Shown here: piece by piece, positions 1-8,783 of the stretch | How the letters are laid out: each line of letters begins with the position of its first letter | How positions within the stretch are numbered: position 1 is the stretch's first letter | Source of the DNA: Candidatus Competibacteraceae bacterium | GTDB lineage: Bacteria > Pseudomonadota > Gammaproteobacteria > Competibacterales > Competibacteraceae | DNA length: 64,000 bases | Assembly (NCBI GenBank): GCA_003989085.1 | Contig: RXIV01000004.1 | Coordinates: forward strand, 186,001 to 250,000 | Direction: 5' to 3' | Notes under the pieces: model-generated | Seen by the model: the letters and a program-made list of their open reading frames with translations, nothing else | Told to the model about the DNA's origin: nothing | Databases searched by the model: none | Position numbers and translations under genes: made by a program

Positions 1-410
1 CGCAGAACAAGCGGCTCAAGCTACTGGAATCGTTCCAGCGCGGCAGCTTGCCGATTCTGGTGGCGACCGACGTGGCGGCGCGGGGACTGCATATTCCTGA
101 CGTGACTCACGTCATCAACTTCGATCTGCCGCAGGATCGTGAGGATTATGTACACCGTATTGGCCGCACCGCCCGGATCGGGGCTAGTGGCGACGCCATC
201 AGTTTTGCCTGTGAAGAGTACGTTTACTCGTTGCCAGAGATTGAGGAGTTTATTGGTCAGAAAATCCCGGTGCAGTCGATCACTGAAGAGTTGCTGCTGG
301 AATTTAAGCCGCCCAAGCGACTTGAGCGGCGGCCCCCGGTAACACATGGCGGCGATCATCGCGGACGAGGCCGCAGTGCCCCGCATCGGCGGCCCTCAGG
401 CCGGGCCTGA
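1..410 (+). CDS. rhlB: ATP-dependent RNA helicase RhlB, C-terminal part
   Basis: This is the last ~136 residues of a DEAD-box RNA helicase; its 5' end lies outside the window and the frame is open from base 3. Helicase motif V ([12 protein letters not shown]) and motif VI ([12 protein letters not shown]) are intact. The next stretch, [18 protein letters not shown], is typical of RhlB, the degradosome helicase that unwinds structured RNA for RNase E. The protein ends in a short Arg/Pro/Gly-rich tail. RhlB is favoured over other DEAD-box paralogues because of the ACEEY segment after motif VI. The next gene starts 12 bp downstream on the same strand. Confidence 0.88.
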   Translation, partial: QNKRLKLLESFQRGSLPILVATDVAARGLHIPDVTHVINFDLPQDREDYVHRIGRTARIGASGDAISFACEEYVYSLPEIEEFIGQKIPVQSITEELLLEFKPPKRLERRPPVTHGGDHRGRGRSAPHRRPSGRA

Positions 411-422
411 CGTTAATTGATT

Positions 423-1949
423 ATGAATATAACCGACGAGCTTTCCGGCAAGGCGAGCGTTGCTGGCGGCCATCCCCAAACTATCGAAGCGGCTTGCATG
501 TTGCTCCGCGCCGGTGGTAACGCCTTTGACGCAGTCATCGCCGCCGGTTTTGCGGCGGTTATGGCGGAGCCGGCCTTGGCCAGTCTGGGCGGCGGCGGCT
601 TTCTACTGGCCCGCACCGGGCAAGGTCGGGCGGCGCTGTTTGACTTCTTCGTGAATACGCCGGGGCATGGTGGGCAACCGGGGCGACTGGAGCCACATTT
701 TCTTCCGATGACAGTGCAGTTTCCCGCCAGCGCGCAGGTTTTCAACGTCGGGTTGGGATCGGTCGCCGTTCCCGGTGTGTTGCACGGTTATTTGCACATT
801 CACCGGCGGTTGGGCCGCTTGCCGTTGTCCGAGGTGCTGGCTCCGGCGATCCGGCTGGCAAGGGACGGGGTGGCGATCAACGCCAAGCAAGCGTATGTCC
901 TGGACTTGTTGACCCCGATCCTGACCCTGACCGCTGCCGGGCGGACGCTGTTTCAACCGGAGGGGCACTTTCTGCGGGAGGGCGATACTTATCGCAACCC
1001 GGAGCTGGCGGCGTTTCTGGACACCTTGCCGCAGGGCGGCGAGCAGGCATTTTACGAGGGTGATCTGGCCCGCTGCATCGCCCAGGAGATGCAGGAGGGT
1101 GGTGGTTTATTGACGGCGGCTGATTTGTCCGCCTACCGGGTGATCGAGCGTGAGCCGTTGCCGGTGGATTATCGCGGCTGCCGGCTGCTGACTAACCCGC
1201 CGCCTTCCTTCGGCGGGTCGTTGCTGGCCTTATCGTTACGATTGCTGGAGGCGCGATCCGTTGCGGCGCTGGGTTTTGGTTCACCGGCCCATTTGGCGCT
1301 GCTGGCGGCGGTGATGCAGGAGACCGACCGCCGCCGTGCCGAGGGTTATCTCAGTCCGACCGATCTGGGTCAGCCGGGCCTGGCGGAAAGTGGCGAGCGG
1401 GTGCGAATGGCCTCCGGCGGCACCACGCATATCAGCGTCTGCGATGCCGAGGGCAACGCCGCCAGCATGACCATTTCCAATGGTGAGGGATCAGGCTACT
1501 TCGCGCCGGGAACCGGAATCATGCTCAACAACATGATGGGCGAGGATGATCTGCATCCCGAAGGCTTCCATGTCAGTCCGCCGGGGATGCGGGTTGCATC
1601 GATGATGGCCCCGTCTTTGCTGCTCAACGGCGACCGGGTGTGGCTGGCGCTGGGCAGCGGCGGCAGCAAGCGGATTCGCACTGCTTTGCTCCAGGTGATC
1701 AGCAACACCGTCGATTTCGCCATGAATCCACCTGCTGCAGTCGAAGCGCCACGCCTGCACTGGGATGGCGAGCGCCTTCAGATGGAGCCGGGTTTCGATC
1801 CGGCGGCGCTGGCTGTCCTGGCGGAGCGCTGGCCGCTTAACCTTTGGCCAGTTCAGGATGTGTATTTTGGTGGCGTCCATGTTGCTGCGCCCAATGATGA
1901 AGGCGCAGGCGATCCCCGACGCGGCGGTGCGGCGGCGACGATTGCCTAA
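423..1949 (+). CDS. gamma-glutamyltransferase family protein (Ntn-hydrolase)
   Basis: A 508-residue member of the gamma-glutamyltranspeptidase family, which self-cleaves into two subunits and transfers or hydrolyses gamma-glutamyl groups such as that of glutathione. The N-terminal GGNAFDAVIAAGFAA and GLGSVAVPG segments are family hallmarks. The predicted autoprocessing and catalytic threonine is about residue 334, in GGTTHISVCDAEGNA. The downstream LGSGGSKRIRTALLQ matches the oxyanion and substrate-binding region. No signal peptide is visible, so the protein is probably cytoplasmic, unlike periplasmic E. coli Ggt. ATG 423 is preferred over an in-frame TTG at 417. A hairpin terminator follows directly. 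The exact substrate is unknown. Confidence 0.85.
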   Translation: MNITDELSGKASVAGGHPQTIEAACMLLRAGGNAFDAVIAAGFAAVMAEPALASLGGGGFLLARTGQGRAALFDFFVNTPGHGGQPGRLEPHFLPMTVQFPASAQVFNVGLGSVAVPGVLHGYLHIHRRLGRLPLSEVLAPAIRLARDGVAINAKQAYVLDLLTPILTLTAAGRTLFQPEGHFLREGDTYRNPELAAFLDTLPQGGEQAFYEGDLARCIAQEMQEGGGLLTAADLSAYRVIEREPLPVDYRGCRLLTNPPPSFGGSLLALSLRLLEARSVAALGFGSPAHLALLAAVMQETDRRRAEGYLSPTDLGQPGLAESGERVRMASGGTTHISVCDAEGNAASMTISNGEGSGYFAPGTGIMLNNMMGEDDLHPEGFHVSPPGMRVASMMAPSLLLNGDRVWLALGSGGSKRIRTALLQVISNTVDFAMNPPAAVEAPRLHWDGERLQMEPGFDPAALAVLAERWPLNLWPVQDVYFGGVHVAAPNDEGAGDPRRGGAAATIA

Positions 1950-1972
1950 AGGCTAAGGGAGCCTGTTTTTTT
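1950..1972 (+). terminator. Rho-independent terminator after the gamma-glutamyltransferase gene
   Basis: A perfect 5-bp stem, AGGCT (1950-1954) with AGCCT (1960-1964), has a 5-nt loop and is followed by GTTTTTTT. It starts at the last base region of the coding stop and separates the gene from pilU. Confidence 0.65.
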
Positions 1973-2083
1973 GCTTTTAAGCTTTCCGCGTTTTCCGTGG
2001 AAAAGCGTTCTCCGGGTCTTCCGTAGAAACAAGGTGAAAGGCAAACGCTCAAGAATCGTTGGCTATTTTTGGGGAGTCCAGTT

Positions 2084-3271
2084 ATGGAGTTGAAGGATTA
2101 TTTGCTGATTCTGGCCCGCCGCGACGGGTCCGATATTTACCTCAGCACTGGAGCGCCGCCGTGCGCCAAGTTTCAGGGTGTGTTGCGGGCGCTGGACAAG
2201 GACCCGCTCACTCCGGGCCGGGTCAAGGAAATCGCCTATTCCGTCATGGATGCGGCCCAAATTATGGAGTTCGAGCGCACCCTGGAGATGAATCTGGCCA
2301 TTAGCGAAGCCGGTGTGGGCCGGTTTCGGGTCAACATCTTCAAGCAGCGTGGCGAAGTGTCGATGGTGATTCGCAACATCAAGACCGATATTCCTACGGT
2401 CAATGACTTGGGGTTGCCACCGGTGTTGACCGAAGTGATCATGTCCAAGCGCGGATTAATCCTGTTTGTTGGCGGCACTGGGTCCGGAAAATCCACCTCG
2501 CTGGCGGCGCTGATCGACCATCGCAATACCCACAGCGGCGGCCACATCATCACCATTGAAGACCCGATTGAATTTGTCCATCACCACAAACGCTCGGTAG
2601 TTAATCAGCGTGAGATTGGCGTGGATACCCTGAGCTATGCCGATGCGCTCAAGAACACCCTGCGTCAGGCTCCGGATGTGATTCTGATCGGTGAAATCCG
2701 CGACCGCGAAACCATGGAACACGCGCTGGCCTTCGCGGAAACCGGCCATTTAGCCATTTCCACCCTGCACGCCAACAGTGCCAACCAGGCGCTGGACCGG
2801 ATCATCAATTTCTTCCCGGAGGAACGGCGGCCACAATTGCTCACCGATCTGTCGTCCAATTTGCGGGCCTTTGTGTCGCAACGTTTGATCCCGACGGTGG
2901 ATGGCAAGCGGGTGGCGGCGATTGAAATCTTGCTGCATTCACCGATGGTGGAAGCCCTGATCAAGCGCGGCGAGGTGTCCACGCTTAAGGAGATTATGGA
3001 GAAGGCGGTTGGGGCGGGGATGCAAACTTTTGATCAGGCGCTCTTCAATCTGCATCAGGCCGGCAAAATTAGCTTCGATGAAGCCATTAAGAACGCGGAT
3101 TCCGCCAATAACCTGCGATTGCGGATCAGCTTATCTGGTGGTGGATCGCCCGATGCCGGGCGAGCAGGCGGCTCCGGGCTGTCGCTGGAAGCGATGCCCG
3201 AACCGGAAGAGGAGAAGCCTGCCGCACCGCCGCTTGCGCAGCGGATGGCGCCGCGTCCGGGTGGGGGTTAA
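2084..3271 (+). CDS. pilU: Type IV pilus retraction ATPase PilU
   Basis: A 395-residue PilT/PilU-family hexameric ATPase that assists depolymerisation of type IV pili at the inner membrane. The Walker A motif GGTGSGKST is at about residue 130. It is followed by the Asp box (ITIEDPIEFVHHH), Walker B (DVILIGEIRDRETM) and His box (GHLAISTLHANSANQALDR). The segments RIINFFPEERRPQLL and NADSANNLRLRI match PilU better than PilT. The C-terminus adds a ~45-residue Gly/Pro/Glu-rich tail. ATG 2084 is chosen because GGGGAG lies 7 bp upstream; an in-frame TTG at 2069 has no such site. PilT, the usual partner upstream, is not in this window. Confidence 0.92.
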   Translation: MELKDYLLILARRDGSDIYLSTGAPPCAKFQGVLRALDKDPLTPGRVKEIAYSVMDAAQIMEFERTLEMNLAISEAGVGRFRVNIFKQRGEVSMVIRNIKTDIPTVNDLGLPPVLTEVIMSKRGLILFVGGTGSGKSTSLAALIDHRNTHSGGHIITIEDPIEFVHHHKRSVVNQREIGVDTLSYADALKNTLRQAPDVILIGEIRDRETMEHALAFAETGHLAISTLHANSANQALDRIINFFPEERRPQLLTDLSSNLRAFVSQRLIPTVDGKRVAAIEILLHSPMVEALIKRGEVSTLKEIMEKAVGAGMQTFDQALFNLHQAGKISFDEAIKNADSANNLRLRISLSGGGSPDAGRAGGSGLSLEAMPEPEEEKPAAPPLAQRMAPRPGGG

Positions 3272-3273
3272 CC

Positions 3274-3918
3274 GTGACGGGCGGTTGTGCGCAGGCGCTG
3301 ATGGTTCCCGCCGGGGTGCAGGGTCTGATTTTTGACTGCGATGGCACACTGGCTGACAGCCTTCCTCTGCATTACGCCGGGTGGGAAGAAACTTTTGCCG
3401 CGCTGGGTTTGCCGTGTCCTCTGGAGTTTCTGCTGAGACACAATGGCAAACCCACTGACTTGATCGTGGCGCTGTACAACGCTGAATTTGGCCGGGCGAT
3501 CAACGTCACCGAATTTACTGCGGACAAGGAACGCCGGACTTATGCCCGGTTGGAGCAGACCAAGCCATTGGAGCCGGTAGCGGGGCTGGCGCGGCAGTAT
3601 TACGGGCGCTTGCCGCTGGCAGTGGTGTCGGGCAGCAATCGCGCTAATGTTGAGCGGACCTTGCGGGCGATTGGCCTGCGCGATCTGTTTTCGGTGGTGC
3701 TGACCGCTGACGATGGCCTGCCGCCCAAGCCGGCCCCGGATCTGTTTCTGGAAGCTGCCCGCCGCTTGCAGGTGGAGCCTGGTGCTTGCCAAGTGTTCGA
3801 GGATGCGGATTCCGGTCTGGAAGCCGCTCGCCGCGCTGGAATGCTGGCGACGGATGTCCGGCCACTTCTGGCGGGATCAGTGTCGATTCCGACCTTCAAG
3901 ACGCCACTCCCTACTTGA
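3274..3918 (+). CDS. HAD-superfamily phosphatase (beta-phosphoglucomutase/YqaB-like)
   Basis: A 214-residue HAD hydrolase. Motif I is FDCDGTLADSLP, with the nucleophile Asp and acid/base Asp. Motif II is VVSGSNRANVER, with the Ser. The Lys of motif III is in LPPKPAPDLF, and motif IV is VFEDADSGLEAA. The helical cap lies between motif I and II, as in subclass I phosphatases acting on sugar phosphates such as fructose-1-phosphate. It starts 2 bp after pilU with GTG preceded by a GGGGG stretch; ATG 3301 would give a more usual N-terminus just before the HAD core. It is probably cotranscribed with pilU and the sia genes that follow 5 bp later. The substrate cannot be read from the sequence. Confidence 0.82.
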   Translation: MTGGCAQALMVPAGVQGLIFDCDGTLADSLPLHYAGWEETFAALGLPCPLEFLLRHNGKPTDLIVALYNAEFGRAINVTEFTADKERRTYARLEQTKPLEPVAGLARQYYGRLPLAVVSGSNRANVERTLRAIGLRDLFSVVLTADDGLPPKPAPDLFLEAARRLQVEPGACQVFEDADSGLEAARRAGMLATDVRPLLAGSVSIPTFKTPLPT

Positions 3919-3923
3919 AGACT

Positions 3924-5960
3924 ATGCCCGCACTGTCCTCGGCCCGTCCCCGTTTTTCCGGTCTTCAGCGCCAGTTTCTGCTGCTGATCGTGAGTATCTA
4001 TCTGCTGACTGGGGCAGTGGCGCTAGCCTTATTCGCCTGGGGCATTCACGGCGTCATCCGGCAACTGGGTGAAGAATTTGCCACTCAATATGCACTGCGG
4101 CAGAAAGATCGCCTCTTGGCTCCGATTCAGCGTGAGCTGGCGTTGTCTCGTCACTTGGCCGATTCACCGCTGCTGAAACGTTGGGCGCGGGATGAGGAAG
4201 ACCCGGCCCTCAAAGCGGCGGCGCTGGCTGAACTGGATAATTACCGCCGCCATTTTGCTGACCACAGCTATTTTTTCGTGGTCGGCCAGAGCCGGCACTA
4301 CTACCACAACAATGCCGCTGACGAGTACCGGGGCCGCGAGTTGCGACATACTCTCGATGCGGCTAGTCCGGAGGACCAGTGGTATTTCGCCACCTTGGCC
4401 AAAGTGACCGATTTCGATTTGAACGTGGATTATGACGCGCCGCTGGATGTCACCAAGGTCTGGATCAACGTGCTGGTCAGGGAGGGTACCGAGAAGCTGG
4501 GGTTGGGCGGCACTGGGTTGGAACTCGATGGTTTTATCAAGGCCGTGTTGAGCGAGGATCGGCCAGGAGTCAGCACCCTGCTGGTGGATCGCGCCGGATC
4601 GATCAAGGCGTATCACGACCGGAGCTACATTGATCTGAATACCGTCGCCAAGAATGCTGCCGAGCGCCGGACAATTGACCGGTTGTTGGTCTCGCCGCAG
4701 GAGCAGGCCGCGCTGCGCGGACAACTGGATCAGCTTAGTCGTGGTCAAGCGCCAGTAACGGTGCTGCCGCTGACGGTCGAGAACCAGCCCGTGTGGGTCG
4801 CTATGGCTTATCTGCCGGAAATCCAGTGGTTTGTTATTGCCCTGGTGGACACCGCCCATGTTTACAGTGTGTGGCGGTTTATGCCGTTTGCCGGACTGCT
4901 GGCGCTCTCTCTGCTGGCGCTGGCGGCGGCGGTTGCCACGCTGATCAATCGGCTGGTGCTGAATCCGCTGATCCGGTTGCGCCAGTCCACCCAGGCAGTC
5001 GCCGCCGGTGATTACGGGCAACTGGCGATGGTCGAGGCGCACAACGAAATTGGCGAATTGACCAGTGATTTTAACGCCATGACGCTGACCATCCAGCAAT
5101 ACACTGGCCACCTTGAAACCTTGGTGGACGAGCGCACCCGGCAACTGCGGCAGACTCATCAGGAGCTGGCCGATACTCACCGGCAAGTGCTGGACAGCAT
5201 CCAGTATGCCCAGTTGCTGCAACAGGCGATGTTGCCGACCCCGGAGATGCTGGCGCGGGCCTTTGCGGATTACTTCATGATCTGGCGGCCTCGCGATCTG
5301 GTGGGTGGCGACTTTTACTACTGCCGGATCGATGAGCGGGGTTGCCTGCTGGCGCTGGTTGATTGCACCGGACATGGCGTCCCTGGCGCGTTTATGACTA
5401 TGGCGGTCAATGCCGCGCTGAATCACATCGCCAGCGTCATGGACATCACCGACCCGGTGCTGGTTTTGCAAGCGCTGCACCGGGAAATGCAGGCAATCCT
5501 GCATCAGGATGATATGGGTGAAAGTTTCGAGAATGGTTTTGATGCCGGAGTCTGTTACTGGGCTTGGAATGAACCGTTGCTGTACTTCGCCGGGGCGCGG
5601 ATCGACCTGTATTATCAAGACCCAGCGACTCCGACGACGCTCATTCGCGGTAACCGAACCAGTCTCGGCTATCGACAGACCGATCCCGACTGGACGTTGT
5701 TCAGTCGCCATGATCTTGAACGAATACCTGGCAGAACCTTTTATCTGACCACCGACGGTTTACTGGATCAGGCCGGCGGGCTAAAAGGACACGGCTTCAG
5801 TCGCCGCCGGTTCCAGGATGTTTTGCAACAAGGCAATGGGCAGCCATTGCCGGAGCAACAAGCAGCGCTGGAACAGGCGCTGGCGGCGTGGCAGGGCGAA
5901 CGACCGCAGCGCGACGACATCGCGGTGATCGGCTTTCGTCCGGGCGTGGGACGGTGTTGA
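3924..5960 (+). CDS. siaA: SiaA-type membrane PP2C phosphatase (Cache-HAMP-SpoIIE)
   Basis: A 679-residue membrane receptor. Transmembrane helices lie at about 17-38 and 317-343, with a ~270-residue periplasmic Cache-like sensor between them. A HAMP domain (~345-400), a coiled coil and a SpoIIE/PP2C phosphatase (~440-679) follow. The phosphatase shows the metal-binding signatures LVGGDFYYCRID, DCTGHGVPGAFMTM and RDDIAVIGF. In Pseudomonas aeruginosa SiaA dephosphorylates SiaC, which lets SiaC bind and activate the diguanylate cyclase SiaD. The next three genes are the other members of that system in the same order. ATG 3924 is chosen because an upstream in-frame extension would overlap the HAD gene out of frame. 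It starts 5 bp after the HAD stop. Confidence 0.88.
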   Translation: MPALSSARPRFSGLQRQFLLLIVSIYLLTGAVALALFAWGIHGVIRQLGEEFATQYALRQKDRLLAPIQRELALSRHLADSPLLKRWARDEEDPALKAAALAELDNYRRHFADHSYFFVVGQSRHYYHNNAADEYRGRELRHTLDAASPEDQWYFATLAKVTDFDLNVDYDAPLDVTKVWINVLVREGTEKLGLGGTGLELDGFIKAVLSEDRPGVSTLLVDRAGSIKAYHDRSYIDLNTVAKNAAERRTIDRLLVSPQEQAALRGQLDQLSRGQAPVTVLPLTVENQPVWVAMAYLPEIQWFVIALVDTAHVYSVWRFMPFAGLLALSLLALAAAVATLINRLVLNPLIRLRQSTQAVAAGDYGQLAMVEAHNEIGELTSDFNAMTLTIQQYTGHLETLVDERTRQLRQTHQELADTHRQVLDSIQYAQLLQQAMLPTPEMLARAFADYFMIWRPRDLVGGDFYYCRIDERGCLLALVDCTGHGVPGAFMTMAVNAALNHIASVMDITDPVLVLQALHREMQAILHQDDMGESFENGFDAGVCYWAWNEPLLYFAGARIDLYYQDPATPTTLIRGNRTSLGYRQTDPDWTLFSRHDLERIPGRTFYLTTDGLLDQAGGLKGHGFSRRRFQDVLQQGNGQPLPEQQAALEQALAAWQGERPQRDDIAVIGFRPGVGRC

Positions 5961-5985
5961 CCATATCAGTGAAGGAGAACCGGCC

Positions 5986-6537
5986 ATGAGTACCAGTACC
6001 CTTGATCTGACCCGACTACAGGATGAACTGCGCTACCAGGGTATCCTGATGAGTTTCAGCGGGCCTTTTTCCCATAGCATTATTGAGGAGCTGGGTAAGG
6101 CCATCCGTCATCATCTGGAAAGCACCCAGGTAGCCGGTTCTGCGCTGATGGACGTGTTCGCCGTTTACATCGAACAGGCACAAAATGTCCGCAATTACAT
6201 TAGCCGTCTGGAATCCGGTCCCGAGCAGACCCGGTTGGCGGGATCCGGCATTGTAGTCATCGCTCAGGATGAACAGCGGTATGTGATCAGTTCCGGCAAC
6301 CTGCTGGATCGGACTGACGCGCCAGCGTTGGTCGCCCATCTGGAGCGGTTGCGGAGTCTGGACAAGGCCGGCTTGAAGGCGCTGTACAAAGAGCAGATGC
6401 GCCAGCCACTGAATCCACAGGGTGGAGCGGGGCTGGGGTTGATCTGCATGGCGCGTAAAGGCGCTGCGCCGCTGGAGTACGCGCTCGGCGATGTGGATGA
6501 GCGCTATGTCTTTTTCAGTCTGCGCGTCGTGATCTGA
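5986..6537 (+). CDS. siaB: SiaB family protein kinase
   Basis: A 183-residue SiaB-like protein with a GHKL-derived fold, the kinase that phosphorylates SiaC and so opposes SiaA. Family features include the N-terminal GILMSFSGPFSHSIIEELG and the late G-rich motif GGAGLGLICMARKG, which resembles a GHKL ATP-lid. ATG 5986 has GAAGGAG 8 bp upstream. It lies 25 bp after siaA and 16 bp before siaC, so the four sia genes form one transcription unit. No membrane segment is present, so it is cytoplasmic. The assignment rests on sequence character plus the conserved gene order. Confidence 0.85.
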   Translation: MSTSTLDLTRLQDELRYQGILMSFSGPFSHSIIEELGKAIRHHLESTQVAGSALMDVFAVYIEQAQNVRNYISRLESGPEQTRLAGSGIVVIAQDEQRYVISSGNLLDRTDAPALVAHLERLRSLDKAGLKALYKEQMRQPLNPQGGAGLGLICMARKGAAPLEYALGDVDERYVFFSLRVVI

Positions 6538-6553
6538 TGAGCGGAGAGCCACG

Positions 6554-6952
6554 ATGGACAGCTTAGTGATCGAGAAGTCCCGGTCATCACCGGCGATTCG
6601 GTTGGATGCCAGCGCCCGCAGTTTGAGCATCAGTGGCGAGTCTTATCCGGAAAATGCTGCCGCATTTTATGCGCCGGTGTTTGCCTGGCTGAAAACCTTT
6701 CTTGCTGATCTGGAGCCGACGACGATGGTGCAGGTCGATCTGGCCGTGCGGTATCTGAACAGCAGCAGCACCAAGGTCATGCTGAACTTCCTGGATCTAC
6801 TGGAGCAGGCAGCCCAGGACGGAGCGCAGGTCATCGTCAACTGGCGCTACGATCCGGACAATGAAAGCATTCTGGAATGCGGACAGGATTTCAGCGAGGA
6901 ATTGACGGCATTGACTTTTAATCTTGTGGAACAGTCCCAGGAGCCGCCATGA
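6554..6952 (+). CDS. siaC: SiaC family regulatory phosphoprotein (DUF1987)
   Basis: A 132-residue protein of the SiaC family. In P. aeruginosa the unphosphorylated form binds SiaD and activates c-di-GMP synthesis, while phosphorylation at one threonine by SiaB blocks this. The core LAVRYLNSSSTKVMLNFLD contains a Ser/Thr cluster at residues 70-73, where the family carries its phosphorylation site. The fold resembles anti-sigma antagonists. The stop overlaps the siaD start as ATGA, implying translational coupling and matched amounts of SiaC and SiaD. Confidence 0.87.
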   Translation: MDSLVIEKSRSSPAIRLDASARSLSISGESYPENAAAFYAPVFAWLKTFLADLEPTTMVQVDLAVRYLNSSSTKVMLNFLDLLEQAAQDGAQVIVNWRYDPDNESILECGQDFSEELTALTFNLVEQSQEPP

Positions 6953-8082
6953 GTTCCGAGACCAATCTGCTCGACAGCGAAGAGCAAATACTGGAGGCGG
7001 CCAAAGCGTTGTTGCAGGACGATGCGTCGGAGCCGCCGGATGCCGCCGCCTTCGCCGATCTAACCCGACAATACGGTCGGCTGCTGCGTCATTTGCGCCA
7101 TCTGATCCGGATCGGCGACCGAATGCAGGAGGAACTCAACAACTTGAATGACCGGCTGCAATTGAGCGAGGCGAAGTATCGTTCGCTGTTCGAGAACGTC
7201 AGCGAGGGTATTTTCATCGCTCAATTGGATGGACGGTTTCTGGATGTCAACCCGGCGCTGGCGCAAATTATCGGTCATAAAACCCCGTCCGAGTTTTTAC
7301 GAACACACCAGGACGACTGGTTGTGGCCGTTTGTGGATGAGGATGAACAGGAACGCCTGTTCGGGGTGCTGGCGGCGCATGGCCAGGTGGCTCATTTGCA
7401 GTTGCGGATGCGGCGCTGGAATGGCGAGTCGATCTGGGTGGAGGTTAACGCGCGCGCCAGCCTCAATCCGAAACACGGCATCGCTACGGTCGAAGGGGTA
7501 TTGTCTGACATCACCGAGCGCAAGCGGATTCTGGAGGAGCTGCGGCATCTGGCGACGGTGGATGGCCTGACCGGCTTGTTTAACCGCCGGCATTTTCTGG
7601 AGTTGTGCGAGAGGGAATTGCAACGAGCGCGGCGGTATCGGCTGGATGTGGCGTTGCTGATGCTGGATGCCGATCTGTTCAAGACCATCAACGATACTTA
7701 CGGGCATGATGTGGGCGACGAGGTGTTGCAGGTGATCGCCCGGTTGTGCCAGCACCAGATGCGCGATGCGGATATTGTTGGCCGGCTGGGCGGAGAAGAA
7801 TTCGCGATCTTGTTGCCACAAACCGGTTTGCCGGATGCCTTGGGCGTGGCGGAGCGGTTACGCAAGGTTATCGCCCAGACCACACTGCCACTATTTGACG
7901 GGCGAATGCTGCGGTTTACGGTCAGCATCGGGGTGGGCGCAGGCGCGGCCCAGACCATCACTTTGCAGGAATTGCTCAAGATCGCCGACCGGGCGCTGTA
8001 TGCCGCCAAGGGTCGAGGCCGCAATCAGGTAATCAGCTATCAGGATCTGACGCTGCCTGATGTGGCCCAGACCGGCGGCTGA
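6949..8082 (+). CDS. siaD: SiaD-type diguanylate cyclase with an added PAS domain
   Basis: A 377-residue diguanylate cyclase making c-di-GMP. An N-terminal helical/coiled segment (~50-80) fits a SiaC-interaction region. It is followed by a PAS domain (~80-195, YRSLFENVSEGIF to DITERKRI) and a GGDEF domain (~205-365). The active-site loop is GGEEF, so catalysis is expected. An RDAD inhibitory I-site sits five residues upstream, so product inhibition is likely. P. aeruginosa SiaD is much shorter and, as I recall, lacks the PAS domain; here the enzyme may sense a second signal. Last gene of the operon, overlapping siaC by 4 bp. Confidence 0.85.
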   Translation: MSSETNLLDSEEQILEAAKALLQDDASEPPDAAAFADLTRQYGRLLRHLRHLIRIGDRMQEELNNLNDRLQLSEAKYRSLFENVSEGIFIAQLDGRFLDVNPALAQIIGHKTPSEFLRTHQDDWLWPFVDEDEQERLFGVLAAHGQVAHLQLRMRRWNGESIWVEVNARASLNPKHGIATVEGVLSDITERKRILEELRHLATVDGLTGLFNRRHFLELCERELQRARRYRLDVALLMLDADLFKTINDTYGHDVGDEVLQVIARLCQHQMRDADIVGRLGGEEFAILLPQTGLPDALGVAERLRKVIAQTTLPLFDGRMLRFTVSIGVGAGAAQTITLQELLKIADRALYAAKGRGRNQVISYQDLTLPDVAQTGG

Positions 8083-8236
8083 GCCGCGCTTCGGCAAACA
8101 CAGGGCCTACCGCGATCTGGAACGGTTTTGAACCAGAAGCGAAAGTCCTGATCTGTTTTGATAGACTGCGGTTGCGGTGGGAGACATCCTGCTCTCCCCG
8201 TTTGACACCGCTTAACGATAAGAAGGAGTTTCAACT

Positions 8237-8689
8237 ATGCTGAATTATCGCAAAATGGCCGCGCCTGTCCTGCTGACTGCGGCGCTGTTGATGGGCAGTC
8301 TGGTCTTGGCGGCGGATGCCAGTAAGGCGCCGTCCGGGACGGTGACGATTGACGAGACCCAATTTGGATTCATTATCGGCGGCAGCGCCGGTGGCGGCGA
8401 ACTAATCTTTAAGGGTAACAAGTATCCGTTTAAAATCGGTGGCTTAAGCGTCGGGGCCAATGTTGGCGTCTCGAAGATGGCGGCCGTAGGCGAGGTTTAC
8501 GATCTGAACGACGTCACGAAATTCCCTGGCACCTACACCAAACTGGATGCGGGCATCGCGCTCGGTGGTGGAGTCGGCGGTTTGCGGATGAAGAACGAGA
8601 ATGGCGTCATCATGCGGCTGGAATCGCGGACCCAGGGTTTGCAGTTTAACTTGGGCATGAGTGGCGTGACCGTAACGATGGAAAAGTAA
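8237..8689 (+). CDS. Small secreted protein of unknown function
   Basis: A 150-residue protein with a clear Sec signal peptide (hydrophobic 9-24, cleavage expected after VLAADA). The mature part is Gly-rich with alternating hydrophobic residues (FIIGGSAGGGELIFKG, GIALGGGVGGLRM), which suggests a small beta-rich periplasmic or outer-membrane protein. It ends in GMSGVTVTMEK. It recalls conserved small exported proteins of unknown function, but I cannot name the family. AAGAAGGAG lies 8 bp before the ATG, a strong ribosome site. It stands alone, 154 bp after siaD, with a GC hairpin downstream. Confidence 0.75.
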   Translation: MLNYRKMAAPVLLTAALLMGSLVLAADASKAPSGTVTIDETQFGFIIGGSAGGGELIFKGNKYPFKIGGLSVGANVGVSKMAAVGEVYDLNDVTKFPGTYTKLDAGIALGGGVGGLRMKNENGVIMRLESRTQGLQFNLGMSGVTVTMEK

Positions 8690-8703
8690 GCGGTTAGACC
8701 AAT

Positions 8704-8723
8704 CCCGTCGGTTCGCCGGCGGG
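8704..8723 (+). terminator. GC-rich UUCG hairpin, possible terminator
   Basis: CCCGTCGG (8704-8711) pairs with CCGGCGGG (8716-8723), with one G-U pair and a TTCG tetraloop. No T-run follows, so it may only stabilise the 3' end of the upstream mRNA. Confidence 0.4.
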
Positions 8724-8783
8724 GTGTGTTGCAACCGATCAACGCCAGTCACGCCAACTGCTGTGGTTTCCAAATAATCGCTA

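Noticed and set aside
4164..5711. A 515-codon open frame antisense to siaA
   Set aside because: Opposite a well-supported gene; composition rich in His/Gln/Arg typical of a shadow frame.
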